Shown here one piece after another: positions 17,345-25,874 of a DNA stretch of 64,000 nucleotides. The translations under genes and the position numbers were made by a program. The stretch is taken from positions 24,854-88,853 of the forward strand of contig NZ_JAIVFS010000032.1 of the NCBI RefSeq assembly GCF_020829645.1. Reading direction: 5' to 3'. This DNA comes from Nostoc mirabile CHAB5784 (GTDB taxonomy: Bacteria; Cyanobacteriota; Cyanobacteriia; Cyanobacteriales; Nostocaceae). The notes beneath the pieces were generated by a model that was given only the letters and a program-made list of their open reading frames with translations, searched no databases and was not told the origin of the DNA. Within the stretch, counting starts at the first letter, position 1, and the number at the start of each line of letters is the position of its first letter.

Positions 17345-19165
17345 TTATTGAAGCTGTTCAATTAGCTCCATAATTTGTTGGTAATACTGAATATTTCCTT
17401 CTTGGTAATACAAGTCTGCGGATTTCTGGAAATCCGCAATTGCTCGTTGAGAGTCACCCAGATTTCGGTAGACATCTGCCCGAAGGATGTAAGCTGAAGC
17501 CCAATGAGGCTGACGCTGTAAAGCGAGGTTCAAGTCTGTAAGCGCTCCCTGCAAGTCTCCCAATAGAGAACGGCTACGACCGCGATTATACCAATCTTCG
17601 GCAAAGCTGGGGTCGATCGCAATCGCACGACTATAATCTTCTATTGCCCCTTGATAATCTTCTAGGGCATAGCGGGCATTAGCGCGATCGCTGTAAAATG
17701 CAGCAGATTGGGGATTTATTTGTAATGCTTGGGTATAATCTGCGATCGCACTTTCATATTCTTCTAAAGCATAATGGGTAGAACCTCGGTTGTAATATGC
17801 TTCAATTAAATCGGGATTAATTTTCAATGCTTGATTATAATCTGCGATCGCTCCCTTTTCATCCCCCAAAAGACGACGAGCATTTCCTCGATTGCAGTAC
17901 GCTTGAGAAAATTCAGGAACAAGCTCTATTGCTTGGGTGTTATCATCAATTGCTCCCTGTAAATCTTGCAGGGCTTCACGGGCAATACCCCGACCGTAAT
18001 AAGCTGCGGCTAAGTTATCATTAATCTGTAATGCGCGATCATAATCTTTAATTGCTCCTTTATGATCACCTAAAGAACGACGAGCCGCCGCGCGATCGCA
18101 ATATCCTTCAGCTAAACTAGGATTGAGTTGTAATAGGCGATTACTATCTTCAATTGCACCTTGATAATCTCCCAGTCGGCGACGAGCGTTCGCCCGAAAG
18201 CCGTATACTAAAGCTAGAGTCGGATTTTCTTGTAACGCTTGATCATAATCTGCGATCGCACCTTCATAATCCCCAAGAGTACTACGGACAAGACCCCGCT
18301 CACAATAGGCTTGCACATCATCAGGATTGAACTTTAGGGCTTGGTTAAAATCCTCAATTGCTCGGTGATATTCTTTGAGATGGGCAAAAACCAGTCCCCG
18401 ATTGTAATATGCTCCGGCAAACTTGGGATTGATTTCTAGGGCGCGGTTGAAATTAGCGATCGCACTTTGATACTCTGCTAAAGAGTAGTAGGCATTACCT
18501 CGATTATGATAAGCTTCGGCCAAGTTTGGATCTAATTGTAATGCCCGGTTATGGTCAGCGATCGCTTCGTGAAAATTTCCTAAGATATGGTGAATATTAC
18601 CCCGATTGCTGTAAGCTGCGGCAAAATTGGGATGCCACTGTAAAGCTTGCTGAAAATTAGCGATCGCTCCTTGATGATCGCCGCTCTCAAAACAAGCTAC
18701 ACCTCGATTATGATAAGCATTGGCAATATCAATATTGATATTATCAGCTAACTGGGTACTAGTTTCGATTGTTTGGATATAATCAGCGATCGCTTTGTCA
18801 TATTTTTCTAAGGCAAAGTAAGCATTACCCCGGCTGTGGTAAGATTGGGCGAGATTGGGATCGATTTGTAATGCTTGGTTATGGTCAGCGATCGCTCCTT
18901 CGTAATCGGCTAAAAAGTAACGTGCATTACCTCGGTGAAAGTAGGCTGTGGCAAAATTGGGATTGATTTCTATAGCGCAATTAAAATCTGCGATCGCACC
19001 ACGATAATCTTTGAGTTGACCACTTAGAATAATTCCTCGATTATGGTAAGCTTCAGCATAGTTAGGGTTGAGCTTGATTGCTTGGGTGTAAGCTGCGTTC
19101 GCTCCTTGATAATCCCCTTGCAAATTGTGATTTAATCCTTGGTTTAAGAATTCTTCAGCATTCAT
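17345..19165 (-). CDS. TPR-repeat protein (about 17 tetratricopeptide repeats)
   Basis: 606 aa made almost wholly of 34-residue TPR units with the consensus GDYQGAIADYNQALQINP and AYYNRGNARYxL. The series is continuous from residue 1, where the first unit is NQGLNHNLQGDYQGANAAYT. There is no signal peptide, membrane segment or catalytic domain, so it is probably a cytoplasmic superhelical scaffold for protein partners. Many units carry HIP1 octamers in the DNA, but unlike the gene at 29004 the repeats have diverged, so it is old. The closest families are the Slr-type multi-TPR proteins of cyanobacteria. Partner unknown. Confidence 0.9.
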   Translation of the reverse strand: MNAEEFLNQGLNHNLQGDYQGANAAYTQAIKLNPNYAEAYHNRGIILSGQLKDYRGAIADFNCAIEINPNFATAYFHRGNARYFLADYEGAIADHNQALQIDPNLAQSYHSRGNAYFALEKYDKAIADYIQTIETSTQLADNINIDIANAYHNRGVACFESGDHQGAIANFQQALQWHPNFAAAYSNRGNIHHILGNFHEAIADHNRALQLDPNLAEAYHNRGNAYYSLAEYQSAIANFNRALEINPKFAGAYYNRGLVFAHLKEYHRAIEDFNQALKFNPDDVQAYCERGLVRSTLGDYEGAIADYDQALQENPTLALVYGFRANARRRLGDYQGAIEDSNRLLQLNPSLAEGYCDRAAARRSLGDHKGAIKDYDRALQINDNLAAAYYGRGIAREALQDLQGAIDDNTQAIELVPEFSQAYCNRGNARRLLGDEKGAIADYNQALKINPDLIEAYYNRGSTHYALEEYESAIADYTQALQINPQSAAFYSDRANARYALEDYQGAIEDYSRAIAIDPSFAEDWYNRGRSRSLLGDLQGALTDLNLALQRQPHWASAYILRADVYRNLGDSQRAIADFQKSADLYYQEGNIQYYQQIMELIEQLQ

Positions 19166-19443
19166 GTAATTTTTTTGGATTTCGACATTCCCTAGCTTTC
19201 AGGCAACGGGATTCTTAACGATATGTTTTGAAAATAGTTCTAGCTATTATTATGACTCTTGCTAAGATTTTAATTCCTGATTTTATGTTAGCTTTCAGAA
19301 AATATTTATTCTTGTGGGGTGGGTATTTTACTCGCCCTTTTTTATTGGTATTATTATAGTAATGGATAACACATTGAACTAAGTGCGAGCGCATCTACTA
19401 TCAACATGGCTAAAGAGTCAGAAAATCGGTTAAAACACTTCAG

Positions 19444-19641
19444 TAAATCGCAAAGTTTTTTCAAAGGCGATCGCTAACCCAGATGAGTAACGCTGGCATC
19501 CCACTGAGAGTTATTGAGGAGATATCCGGGCATCGCAACCTAGAACAGTTGCAGAGATATCTAGAAGTGTCTGACGATCAGGTATTGGGAGCGGCGGCGG
19601 CGTTGTCGATGTTGTCAACCATACAGTCTAGCAGTTTATGA
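19444..19641 (+). pseudogene. Tyrosine recombinase (integrase) C-terminal remnant
   Basis: The frame reads FFQRRSLTQMSNAGIPL, then EEISGHRNLEQLQRYLEV and LGAAAALSML before a stop at 19639. This is the catalytic end of a phage-type integrase: the GH of the HxxR/H region and the catalytic Tyr in QRYLEV are there, but the core-binding domain and the first catalytic Arg are missing. A stop codon (TAA at 19444) closes the frame upstream. The last residues (IQSSSL) probably come from the joined GNAT fragment. Too short to function. Confidence 0.8.
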
Positions 19642-19744
19642 GGAAAACAGAGATGCTTATCGTTTTTATGAAAATTTTGGTTTTAAGGTAACAAAAAAAG
19701 GTCTGCAAAAAAATCATAAATATTTAGAAATGACAATCAGTTAG
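19628..19744 (+). pseudogene. GNAT acetyltransferase C-terminal remnant
   Basis: In another frame from the integrase tail the DNA reads LAVYEENRDAYRFYENFGF, then KVTKKGLQKNHKYLEMTIS and stop. This is the C-terminal signature of GNAT N-acetyltransferases (AxxFYxxxGF and a final strand). The acetyl-CoA-binding part is absent. It overlaps the integrase tail by about 14 bases, so the two fragments were joined by a deletion or insertion event. Confidence 0.75.
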
Positions 19745-19775
19745 ACGACATTATTTATAATAAATTTTTTAAACA

Positions 19776-19807
19776 TAAAAAATCCCTACCGTTCAGTGGC
19801 AGGGATT
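19776..19807 (-). terminator. Rho-independent terminator of vapD
   Basis: On the minus strand, AATCCCT.CC / GG.AGGGATT forms a stem with a 7-base loop and is followed by six or more T. It lies just past the minus-strand VapD stop codon. Confidence 0.75.
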
Positions 19808-19835
19808 GAAGCTCTATTAAAATTGTTGACCGTCG

Positions 19836-20138
19836 TCAGTTTTCACTGGGTAAGTTTACTTGAACTGCGGGTAATAGGTCGTTATTTTCTTCAATCCTTA
19901 GCATTCTGATATCTCTTACTGCTACAGGAAACCATACTAATTGTTTAGCTAAATCTTGAACTGCTAGCACACAAGTAACAGCATTTACATTTTCATTTCC
20001 AAAGTAAACGCTACCTTGCTGTCTAGTAAAACCGTGTGAAGTCAGTACTTTTTTAATCTCACCATAAGCATTGTTATATGGGTCGCCATAGGACTGTCGT
20101 AGCAGTTCAATATCCATATCAAAAGCAATTGCGTACAC
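19836..20138 (-). CDS. vapD: VapD-like protein (Cas2-fold toxin family)
   Basis: 100 aa from the GTG at 20138, which has AGGA about 9 bases upstream. The frame is open further to an ATG at 20309, but family members begin at this point (VYAIAFDMD) and are about 90-100 aa long. Signature stretches are NNAYGEIKKVLTSHGF, QQGSVYFGNENVNAVTCV and RDIRMLRIEENNDLLP. VapD proteins are small ferredoxin-like ribonucleases related to Cas2 and work as toxins in some VapX/VapD pairs. The Asp early in the first strand (AFDMD) is the expected catalytic residue. No obvious VapX antitoxin gene is seen next to it, so it may be orphan. It lies within a mobile-gene graveyard, suggesting transfer. Confidence 0.8.
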   Translation of the reverse strand: MYAIAFDMDIELLRQSYGDPYNNAYGEIKKVLTSHGFTRQQGSVYFGNENVNAVTCVLAVQDLAKQLVWFPVAVRDIRMLRIEENNDLLPAVQVNLPSEN

Positions 20139-20452
20139 TCTGGTATTCCTATCTGGGAAATTGTTATTGCTTATTGTAGGGTATGAACTGACGTTTAATT
20201 TACTGTTCTTACCTACTAAATTACGTGTTGTTTTTGTGTACATATTTTTACTGTAAATACTGTTTAACTCAATTCTACCGAGATAATCCCATAAATGACA
20301 ATTCCCCACAGCGATCGCTACAGGGAATCAAAGGGTTATGCGGTTTGTGGTGGTTAGGGTGGGCTAAGTCGCTAGTCTTGATCCTCATAATTATTCATCT
20401 GTCAGGATTTGGTGCTAACCCAAAAAATGACTACCTGCCTGGAATCTACTTC

Positions 20453-20911
20453 ATGCCAGAATATTTGCGTACCGCGATAGTAGCAATTCATCAGTTGCCT
20501 CCTATCTCAGAAACCTTGTGGCTGAGAATCATCGGTAGAGGGAACGTTCAAAAGCAAGCAATTGACGAACTAGAAGCGCTTACTCCTGATAATCCTTTCC
20601 GAAAAGCAGCGTTAGAATTGCTGTACAACTTGCAACAAAACTTACAAGTCACTCAAAATCAAGACGAGGAAGATAGGGAATTACTTATGCGATTAGCACC
20701 ACTTTACCAACAAGACCGAGAACAGGCTAAACAACAAGGAATTCAGCAGGGAGAACGCTTGGTGGTGGAAAACTTGCTCAAAGTTCGCTTTGGTGAAATA
20801 GATAATGAACTTCAAGCAATTATTGAACCTTTATTGACGTTACCACCAGAAGAGTTTACGCCTTTACTGTTGCAGTTATCCCGTGAAGAATTAATTGATA
20901 GGTTTTCCTAG
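20453..20911 (+). pseudogene. Rpn/DUF4351-type protein, 5'-truncated
   Basis: The recognisable part is LRTAIVAIHQLPPISETLWL, RIIGRGNVQKQAIDEL, ERLVVENLLKVRFGEIDNEL and LSREELIDRF. This is the C-terminal half of the cyanobacterial Rpn family (recombination-promoting nuclease/putative transposase, PD-(D/E)XK) with its trailing DUF4351-like helices. The N-terminal nuclease domain of about 120 residues is missing. The open frame extends back to 20225 but that part does not resemble the family and overlaps the region upstream of vapD. The ATG given is the first in-frame one near the homologous part. Probably non-functional. Confidence 0.7.
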
Positions 20912-20937
20912 TGTCAATCACATATCCTTTAATGATT

Positions 20938-20976
20938 AGGGAAAAGAGTTAAACTCTTTTCCCTTTTTATTTTTTC
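20938..20976 (+). terminator. Rho-independent terminator
   Basis: A 10 bp perfect stem GGGAAAAGAG/CTCTTTTCCC with a 5-base loop, followed by TTTTTATTTTTT. It closes the Rpn-type remnant transcript. Confidence 0.9.
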
Positions 20977-21089
20977 CACTTTCTACCTCACGTTACAATG
21001 TAATATCGAAGACATTAATCCAGTATTATAAAAATCAGTTTATAACTTTTTTAAGCAATGAAAAGTTTATTTTATAGGTTTGCATCGCA

Positions 21090-21344
21090 ATGGATTTTCT
21101 GACAATTCTAGGATTAGTGGCTGCCACAATAACCACAATCTCTTTTTTGCCACAGATGTTTAAAACGTGGCGAACAAAATCAGCAAAAGATGTTTCTATG
21201 GTGACGCTGATTACATTCATAATTGGTGTTTTTTTGTGGTTAATCTACGGAATTTATCTCCAAGCCTTGCCAATTATTCTTGCTAATAGCGTGACATTGT
21301 TTTTTAACTTGATAATTCTATGGCTTAAAATTAAATATAGATAA
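21090..21344 (+). CDS. SemiSWEET-type sugar transporter (PQ-loop)
   Basis: 84 aa, three predicted membrane helices (about 4-22, 37-56, 60-79). The PQ motif SFLPQMFKTWRTKSAKDVS lies at the end of helix 1. This is the full length of bacterial SemiSWEETs, which dimerise to form a six-helix uniporter for small sugars by alternating access. Helix 2 has FIIGVFLWLIYGIYL and helix 3 has PIILANSVTLFFNL, whose Asn is typical of the substrate pocket. It is a single gene between the Rpn remnant and the radical SAM gene. The actual sugar is not predictable. Confidence 0.88.
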   Translation: MDFLTILGLVAATITTISFLPQMFKTWRTKSAKDVSMVTLITFIIGVFLWLIYGIYLQALPIILANSVTLFFNLIILWLKIKYR

Positions 21345-21517
21345 AGAAGCCCTGGCGACTATAAATCGCGGCTACACAAACTATCGTCAGCCTGCGCGGA
21401 CTAAATAAAACCCACGTTAGCGTAGCATCTCATAGAAAAGAGAAGCAAAAGTGGTTTTGCCTGTGTAGGCGCGAATTCTATGAGACTCCATTATTCAAAC
21501 ACCCCTAAGAAACACCT

Positions 21518-23164
21518 GTGACATCATCTGTATTTACCTCTGAACGCCTCCTTTTCACCCCCGCCACCCCAGACACCGACGCTATCCCCATCATTTTTGC
21601 CTTTCCCAATGAGTACAGCGTAGGTATCACTAGCCTGGGCTATCAGGTAGTTTGGGCAACTTTGGCAATGCGTGATGATGTGCAAGTGAGTCGCCTGTTT
21701 ACAGATACTCACGAACAACTCCCCAGAACCCCGGAAATAGTCGGATTTTCAATATCCTGGGAACTGGATTATGTAAATATTTTAAATTTGCTGGAATCTT
21801 TAGAAATTCCCATTCTGGCAACTTCTCGTGATGATTCTCATCCGATAATTTTTGGTGGTGGGCCCGTTCTCACAGCGAATCCCGAACCTTTTGCAGATTT
21901 TTTTGATGTAATTTTACTGGGGGATGGCGAAAACCTCCTGGGAAATTTCATTGAGGCGTACAAAGAAGTTAGAAATGCTTCTAGACAAACTCAACTAAAA
22001 AGACTTGCACAAATCCCAGGAATTTATGTACCCAGTTTGTATGAAGTCGAATATCACAGCATAGATGGTGCAGTAAAGTCAATTAAACCAATTTATCCCG
22101 AAATTCCTGCAGTGGTGCAAAAGCAAACTTATCGGGGAAATACTCTATCGGCATCGACTGTAGTCACCGAAAAAGCCGCCTGGGAAAATATTTACATGGT
22201 GGAAGTGGTGAGAAGTTGTCCAGAAATGTGCCGCTTTTGTTTGGCGAGTTATCTCACACTGCCTTTTAGAACAGCCAGTCTTGAAGGTTCATTAATTCCT
22301 GCCATAGAAAGAGGTTTAGAAGTCACAAATCGGCTAGGATTATTGGGAGCTTCTGTAACTCAGCATCCAGAATTTGAGACTTTGCTAGATTATATTAGTC
22401 AGCCAAAGTACGATGATCTCCGTCTCAGTATTGCCTCAGTGCGAACCAATACCGTAACAGTGCAGCTAGCAGAAACTTTGACGAAACGAGACACGCGATC
22501 GCTTACCATTGCAGTAGAGAGTGGTTCTGAGAAAATCCGCCAAATCATCAACAAAAAGCTGCATAACGACGAAATTATCCAAGCGGCCGTAAATGCCAAA
22601 GCTGGCGGATTAAAAAGCTTGAAACTCTACGGAATGGCAGGAATTCCCGGTGAAGAAACAGAGGATTTAGAACAAACCGTGGCGATGATGCGTAATATCA
22701 AAAAAGCTGCGCCGGGATTGCGGTTAACATACGGATGCAGCACCTTTGTACCCAAAGCACACACACCGTTTCAATGGTTTGGGGTGAATCGCCAAGCCGA
22801 AAAGCGGTTGCAGTTTTTGCAAAAGCAGCTAAAACCACAGGGGATAGAGTTTCGCCCAGAAAGCTATAATTGGTCGATTATACAGGCTTTGTTATCAAGA
22901 GGCGATCGCAGAGTGTCCCAACTCCTCCAACTGACTCGTGACTTTGGAGACTCCTTGGGTAGCTACAAACGTGCTTTCAAACAACTCAAAGGACAAATCC
23001 CCGATTTAGATTTCTACGTCCACGCCGAATGGTCAACAGAACAAGTATTACCCTGGAGCCACTTGCAAGGGCCTCTGCCACAGTCTACACTACTAAAGCA
23101 TTTGGCTGAAGCTCAGAGTTATATTAACCCATCCCCCAAGGAACTACAGCCATTGAATTCATAG
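21518..23164 (+). CDS. B12-binding-type radical SAM protein
   Basis: 548 aa from a GTG start. The N-terminal part (about 20-160) resembles a cobalamin-binding-like Rossmann domain (GFSISWELDYVNILNLL, IIFGGGPVLTANPEPFADF, DVILLGDGE). The radical SAM core follows with the cluster ligands C234, C238 and C241 (RSCPEMCRFCLASY) and later SLTIAVESGSEKIRQIINKK and KLYGMAGIPGEETEDL. The layout matches the conserved cyanobacterial family related to the TIGR03960-type proteins (YgiQ/MiaB-like superfamily). No DxHxxG cobalamin motif was found, so B12 binding is uncertain. The reaction is unknown. The small cysteine protein starts 11 bases after its stop and is probably co-transcribed. Confidence 0.85.
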   Translation: MTSSVFTSERLLFTPATPDTDAIPIIFAFPNEYSVGITSLGYQVVWATLAMRDDVQVSRLFTDTHEQLPRTPEIVGFSISWELDYVNILNLLESLEIPILATSRDDSHPIIFGGGPVLTANPEPFADFFDVILLGDGENLLGNFIEAYKEVRNASRQTQLKRLAQIPGIYVPSLYEVEYHSIDGAVKSIKPIYPEIPAVVQKQTYRGNTLSASTVVTEKAAWENIYMVEVVRSCPEMCRFCLASYLTLPFRTASLEGSLIPAIERGLEVTNRLGLLGASVTQHPEFETLLDYISQPKYDDLRLSIASVRTNTVTVQLAETLTKRDTRSLTIAVESGSEKIRQIINKKLHNDEIIQAAVNAKAGGLKSLKLYGMAGIPGEETEDLEQTVAMMRNIKKAAPGLRLTYGCSTFVPKAHTPFQWFGVNRQAEKRLQFLQKQLKPQGIEFRPESYNWSIIQALLSRGDRRVSQLLQLTRDFGDSLGSYKRAFKQLKGQIPDLDFYVHAEWSTEQVLPWSHLQGPLPQSTLLKHLAEAQSYINPSPKELQPLNS

Positions 23165-23175
23165 CTGAAAACTTG

Positions 23176-23364
23176 ATGCAAAACACAGCCGAGTATTACT
23201 GCGCCTATTGCGGCGAACCGAACTTAACTTTTATTGACTTGAGTGCTGGAGGACAGCAATCCTACGTTGAAGATTGTCAAGTTTGCTGTAACCCAAATAT
23301 TTTGTATGTGCGGGTTGATGAAGATACCCTAGATATCGAGATTGATACAGAATCCGAAAGTTGA
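23176..23364 (+). CDS. CPXCG-type small cysteine-rich protein
   Basis: 62 aa starting at the ATG; a TTG three bases earlier also opens the frame. It has two CxxC-type knuckles (YYCAYCGEPN and EDCQVCCNPN) about 25 residues apart, forming a zinc-ribbon-like fold, then an acidic tail rich in Asp/Glu. The family is widespread in bacteria and uncharacterised. It sits directly behind the radical SAM gene, with only about 11 bases between them. Confidence 0.85.
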   Translation: MQNTAEYYCAYCGEPNLTFIDLSAGGQQSYVEDCQVCCNPNILYVRVDEDTLDIEIDTESES

Positions 23365-23383
23365 ATTTTAGGTTTTTCTTTCC

Positions 23384-23833
23384 ATGCTGCACTTTAAACA
23401 TTCCTCAGTAATTAATGCCCCATCAGAAGTAGTTTGGAAATTTCACGAAAGGGCAGATATTTTGCAACTGCTGAATCCACCTTGGCAGCCAGTCCAAGTG
23501 GTTCGTCGTGAGGGGGGATTGAACGTGGGCGCTATCACAGAATTTCGCCTGTTTCTCGGCCCATTACCCTTAACTTGGTTAGCGCGTCATACTGAATGTG
23601 AAAAATATCGCCTATTTACCGACGAACAGATATCTGGCCCCTTTGAATCTTGGGTACATCGACATGAATTTGAACCGGAAGCTGGCAAAACTAGGCTGAC
23701 TGACGCTATTTCCTTCTCTATGCCTGGTGGAGGAACAGTTGAATTTGTCAGTGGTTGGTTAGTGCAAGTGCAACTAGAAGCTATGTTTCGCTATCGTCAT
23801 TATGTAACGAAACGAGAATGTGAGCCGCAATAG
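23384..23833 (+). CDS. SRPBCC-family protein (cyclase/START-like)
   Basis: 149 aa with the typical SRPBCC opening (KHSSVINAPSEVVWKFHERA) and PPWQPVQVV, then a central HRHEFEPEAG and C-terminal amphipathic helix (VQVQLEAMFRYRHYVTKREC). These helix-grip domains bind hydrophobic ligands. It is related to the CGG/ligand-binding SRPBCC proteins often found in cyanobacteria. It begins 19 bases after the cysteine-rich gene and is probably the third gene of the same operon. No catalytic residue can be assigned. Confidence 0.8.
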   Translation: MLHFKHSSVINAPSEVVWKFHERADILQLLNPPWQPVQVVRREGGLNVGAITEFRLFLGPLPLTWLARHTECEKYRLFTDEQISGPFESWVHRHEFEPEAGKTRLTDAISFSMPGGGTVEFVSGWLVQVQLEAMFRYRHYVTKRECEPQ

Positions 23834-24516
23834 CAGAATGTGCTGGTAGCAAAAATTAATTATCCTAATTTTTCAACCCTTGCCGGGAAACCCACTTTAT
23901 TAAATAATTCGTAATTCGTAATTCGTAATTCGTAAATTTTGTTTTGCATTAGCGAACGCGAGTGCGTCTCTAAGAGTTGCGTTAGCGAGTCCGCGTTCGC
24001 GCAGCGTCTCTTCGAGAGCGTCTGGGGATTTTAACCCCACCACAAAACTTGTCGCTTGTTAGAAGCGAGGGACTTAAACCCCTCAAAAATGTTAAACCGG
24101 GGAACAAGCGATACAAAGCTTGCGAGAAATTCGCCCAACCAAGCATCGCACCTGTAATCAGTACCGTAGGAGTCATACTTGAAGTTTGAAAAACCTATTT
24201 ACTATTTATTTGTCCGGTTAATAACACTCTAGAAACCTTCTAACTTTTGTTAGATTTTTTCTCATATCTTTTCTCATATCCAAAATAGTTTTTTAATGAT
24301 ATTACAAGTTATTGTTAGTAGTTGTTTCGTAAAAATACCTCTGCTTTATAGGCTAGGAAAAGCTATTATTGAACTTTTGTTAGATAAATATTTCCTAAAC
24401 TCCTTAAAATCTCATTCTTTAGAGTTGCTTCTACTTTGAAACTAGAGACAGATAGCGTCAAATTGCTAAGTTAAGTAATATGAATAATGTAATGAACTTC
24501 TTAAATTAACTTAATA
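23834..24516. other. Intergenic repeat field with an SDR-start relic
   Basis: Contains a heptamer array of AATTCGT (about 23906-23935), TTCGCGCAGCGTCTC-type repeats (23990-24020) and further dispersed repeat to about 24140. On the minus strand 24147-24176 reads MTPTVLITGA, the usual beginning of a short-chain dehydrogenase, before running into repeat. The remaining about 340 bases are A+T rich with nothing recognised. Confidence 0.55.
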
Positions 24517-24744
24517 ATGGCAATTTATCTTAGTGATAAAACTGAAACTGCATACAATGGCAAAAATTGCAATGCTGCTGAACTTGTGCTGACACCTCAG
24601 CCTGAATTTTGGAGCGATCGCTTAGGTATGATTGGTTTTCTAGTTTACCTAGTTTGGGAACGGCTACAGCCTAGTGCAGTATGTAGCCGCACTCATTTCC
24701 TATACTCCCCGTTAATATTGACTGTCTTTGTTACAGACTGTTAA
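24517..24744 (+). CDS. Small protein with HLIP-like motif (hypothetical)
   Basis: 75 aa. The central part EFWSDRLGMIGFLVYLVWERL resembles the chlorophyll-binding helix of high-light-inducible proteins (ExxNGRxAMIGF), with substitutions N to S, G to D and A to G. The preceding ELVLTPQPEF also has the position and spacing of HLIP N-terminal parts. The C-terminal 25 residues look unrelated and may be read-through after a lost stop. No ribosome binding site is visible. It could be a diverged or decaying HLIP-type gene; low certainty. Confidence 0.4.
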   Translation: MAIYLSDKTETAYNGKNCNAAELVLTPQPEFWSDRLGMIGFLVYLVWERLQPSAVCSRTHFLYSPLILTVFVTDC

Positions 24745-25019
24745 CAAAGGATCAAAGATAAGACGCTGGTTATTGTAAATACCAGGTTCAACAGTGTCCC
24801 CACTCATATCACCCAACCTTTTAACCGAAAACAGTTTTTAGAATAGCAGTTGCTTGTGTAATACTAGTTAAAGTATCTTAATATTTCTATATATTTTCCA
24901 GCAGTGGCATTGGTCAGTGCAAAAAATTGACCACTAACAGATTTTCTCGGTTAGTTGTTTTTGCCATGACTATATTTTATTTTTGAAATTTTCACCTGAA
25001 TGCTAGGCGGAGTAAAAGC

Positions 25020-25781
25020 GTGATCCAGTTAGAACAACCACCCAGTCATCAAACAAAACGGACTCCAGTAGTGAAAAGTAAATCTGAGTTTAAAGGGCTT
25101 TTCATTGCTATTGTTATTGTTAGCGCATGGGTTATTAGCCTGAGTTTATTACTTTCCCTTGACATCTCCAAGCTAAAATTTTGGATGTTATTGCCTGTTA
25201 TACTTTGGCAGACATTTTTATATACGGGATTATTTATTACATCTCATGATGCCATGCATGGGGTAGTATTTCCCCAGAATTGCAAGATTAATCATTTTAT
25301 TGGAACATTGACCTTATCTCTTTATGGCCTTTTGCCATATCAAAAACTACTGAAAAAACATTGGTTACACCACCACAATCCTGCAAGTAAAATAGACCCG
25401 GATTTTCATAATGGTAAACACCAAAATTTCTTTGCTTGGTATTTTCATTTTATGAAAGGTTACTGGAGTTGGGGACAAATAATTGCGTTGACTATTATTT
25501 ATAACTTTGCTAAATACATACTTCATATACCAATTGATAATCTAACTTACTTTTGGGTGCTACCCTCGCTTTTAAGTTCATTACAATTATTCTATTTCGG
25601 GACTTTTTTACCTCATAGTGAACCAATGGGAGGTTATGTACAGCCTCATTGTGCCAAAACAATTAGCCGTCCTATTTGGTGGTCATTTATCACATGCTAT
25701 CATTTTGGCTACCACGAAGAACATCACCAATATCCCAATGTTTGTTGGTGGCAGTTACCAAAAATTTACAAAGCAAAATAG
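25020..25781 (+). CDS. crtW: Beta-carotene ketolase CrtW
   Basis: 253 aa from a GTG start preceded by GGAG. This is a fatty-acid-desaturase-fold membrane di-iron oxygenase that adds keto groups at C4/C4' of beta-ionone rings (echinenone, canthaxanthin). The histidine clusters are visible: HDAMH near 76-80, HWLHHHNP near 113-120 and HFGYHEEHH near 226-234, with four or more membrane helices between them. Length and sequence closely resemble the CrtW148-type enzyme of Nostoc punctiforme, as I recall it, rather than the unrelated CrtO. It is a single gene upstream of cofG. Confidence 0.93.
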   Translation: MIQLEQPPSHQTKRTPVVKSKSEFKGLFIAIVIVSAWVISLSLLLSLDISKLKFWMLLPVILWQTFLYTGLFITSHDAMHGVVFPQNCKINHFIGTLTLSLYGLLPYQKLLKKHWLHHHNPASKIDPDFHNGKHQNFFAWYFHFMKGYWSWGQIIALTIIYNFAKYILHIPIDNLTYFWVLPSLLSSLQLFYFGTFLPHSEPMGGYVQPHCAKTISRPIWWSFITCYHFGYHEEHHQYPNVCWWQLPKIYKAK

Positions 25782-25874
25782 TTCTTGTTTATCTAATATC
25801 ATGGCAAATGGCAGCAACAGTCACCCAGTAATCTATATAGTTTGAACAAGACATTCTTTTAGATTATCCTGCTT

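Larger units (their letters stand above)
19166..19835. other. Gene graveyard between TPR gene and vapD
   Basis: The first about 280 bases show nothing recognisable. Then come the tail of a tyrosine recombinase gene (19444-19641), the tail of a GNAT acetyltransferase gene (19628-19744) and a minus-strand terminator (19776-19807). Confidence 0.7.

Noticed and set aside
20139..20309. 57-residue N-terminal extension of VapD
   Set aside because: Family members begin near VYAIAFD; the extension is low-complexity and a GTG with AGGA stands at the family start.
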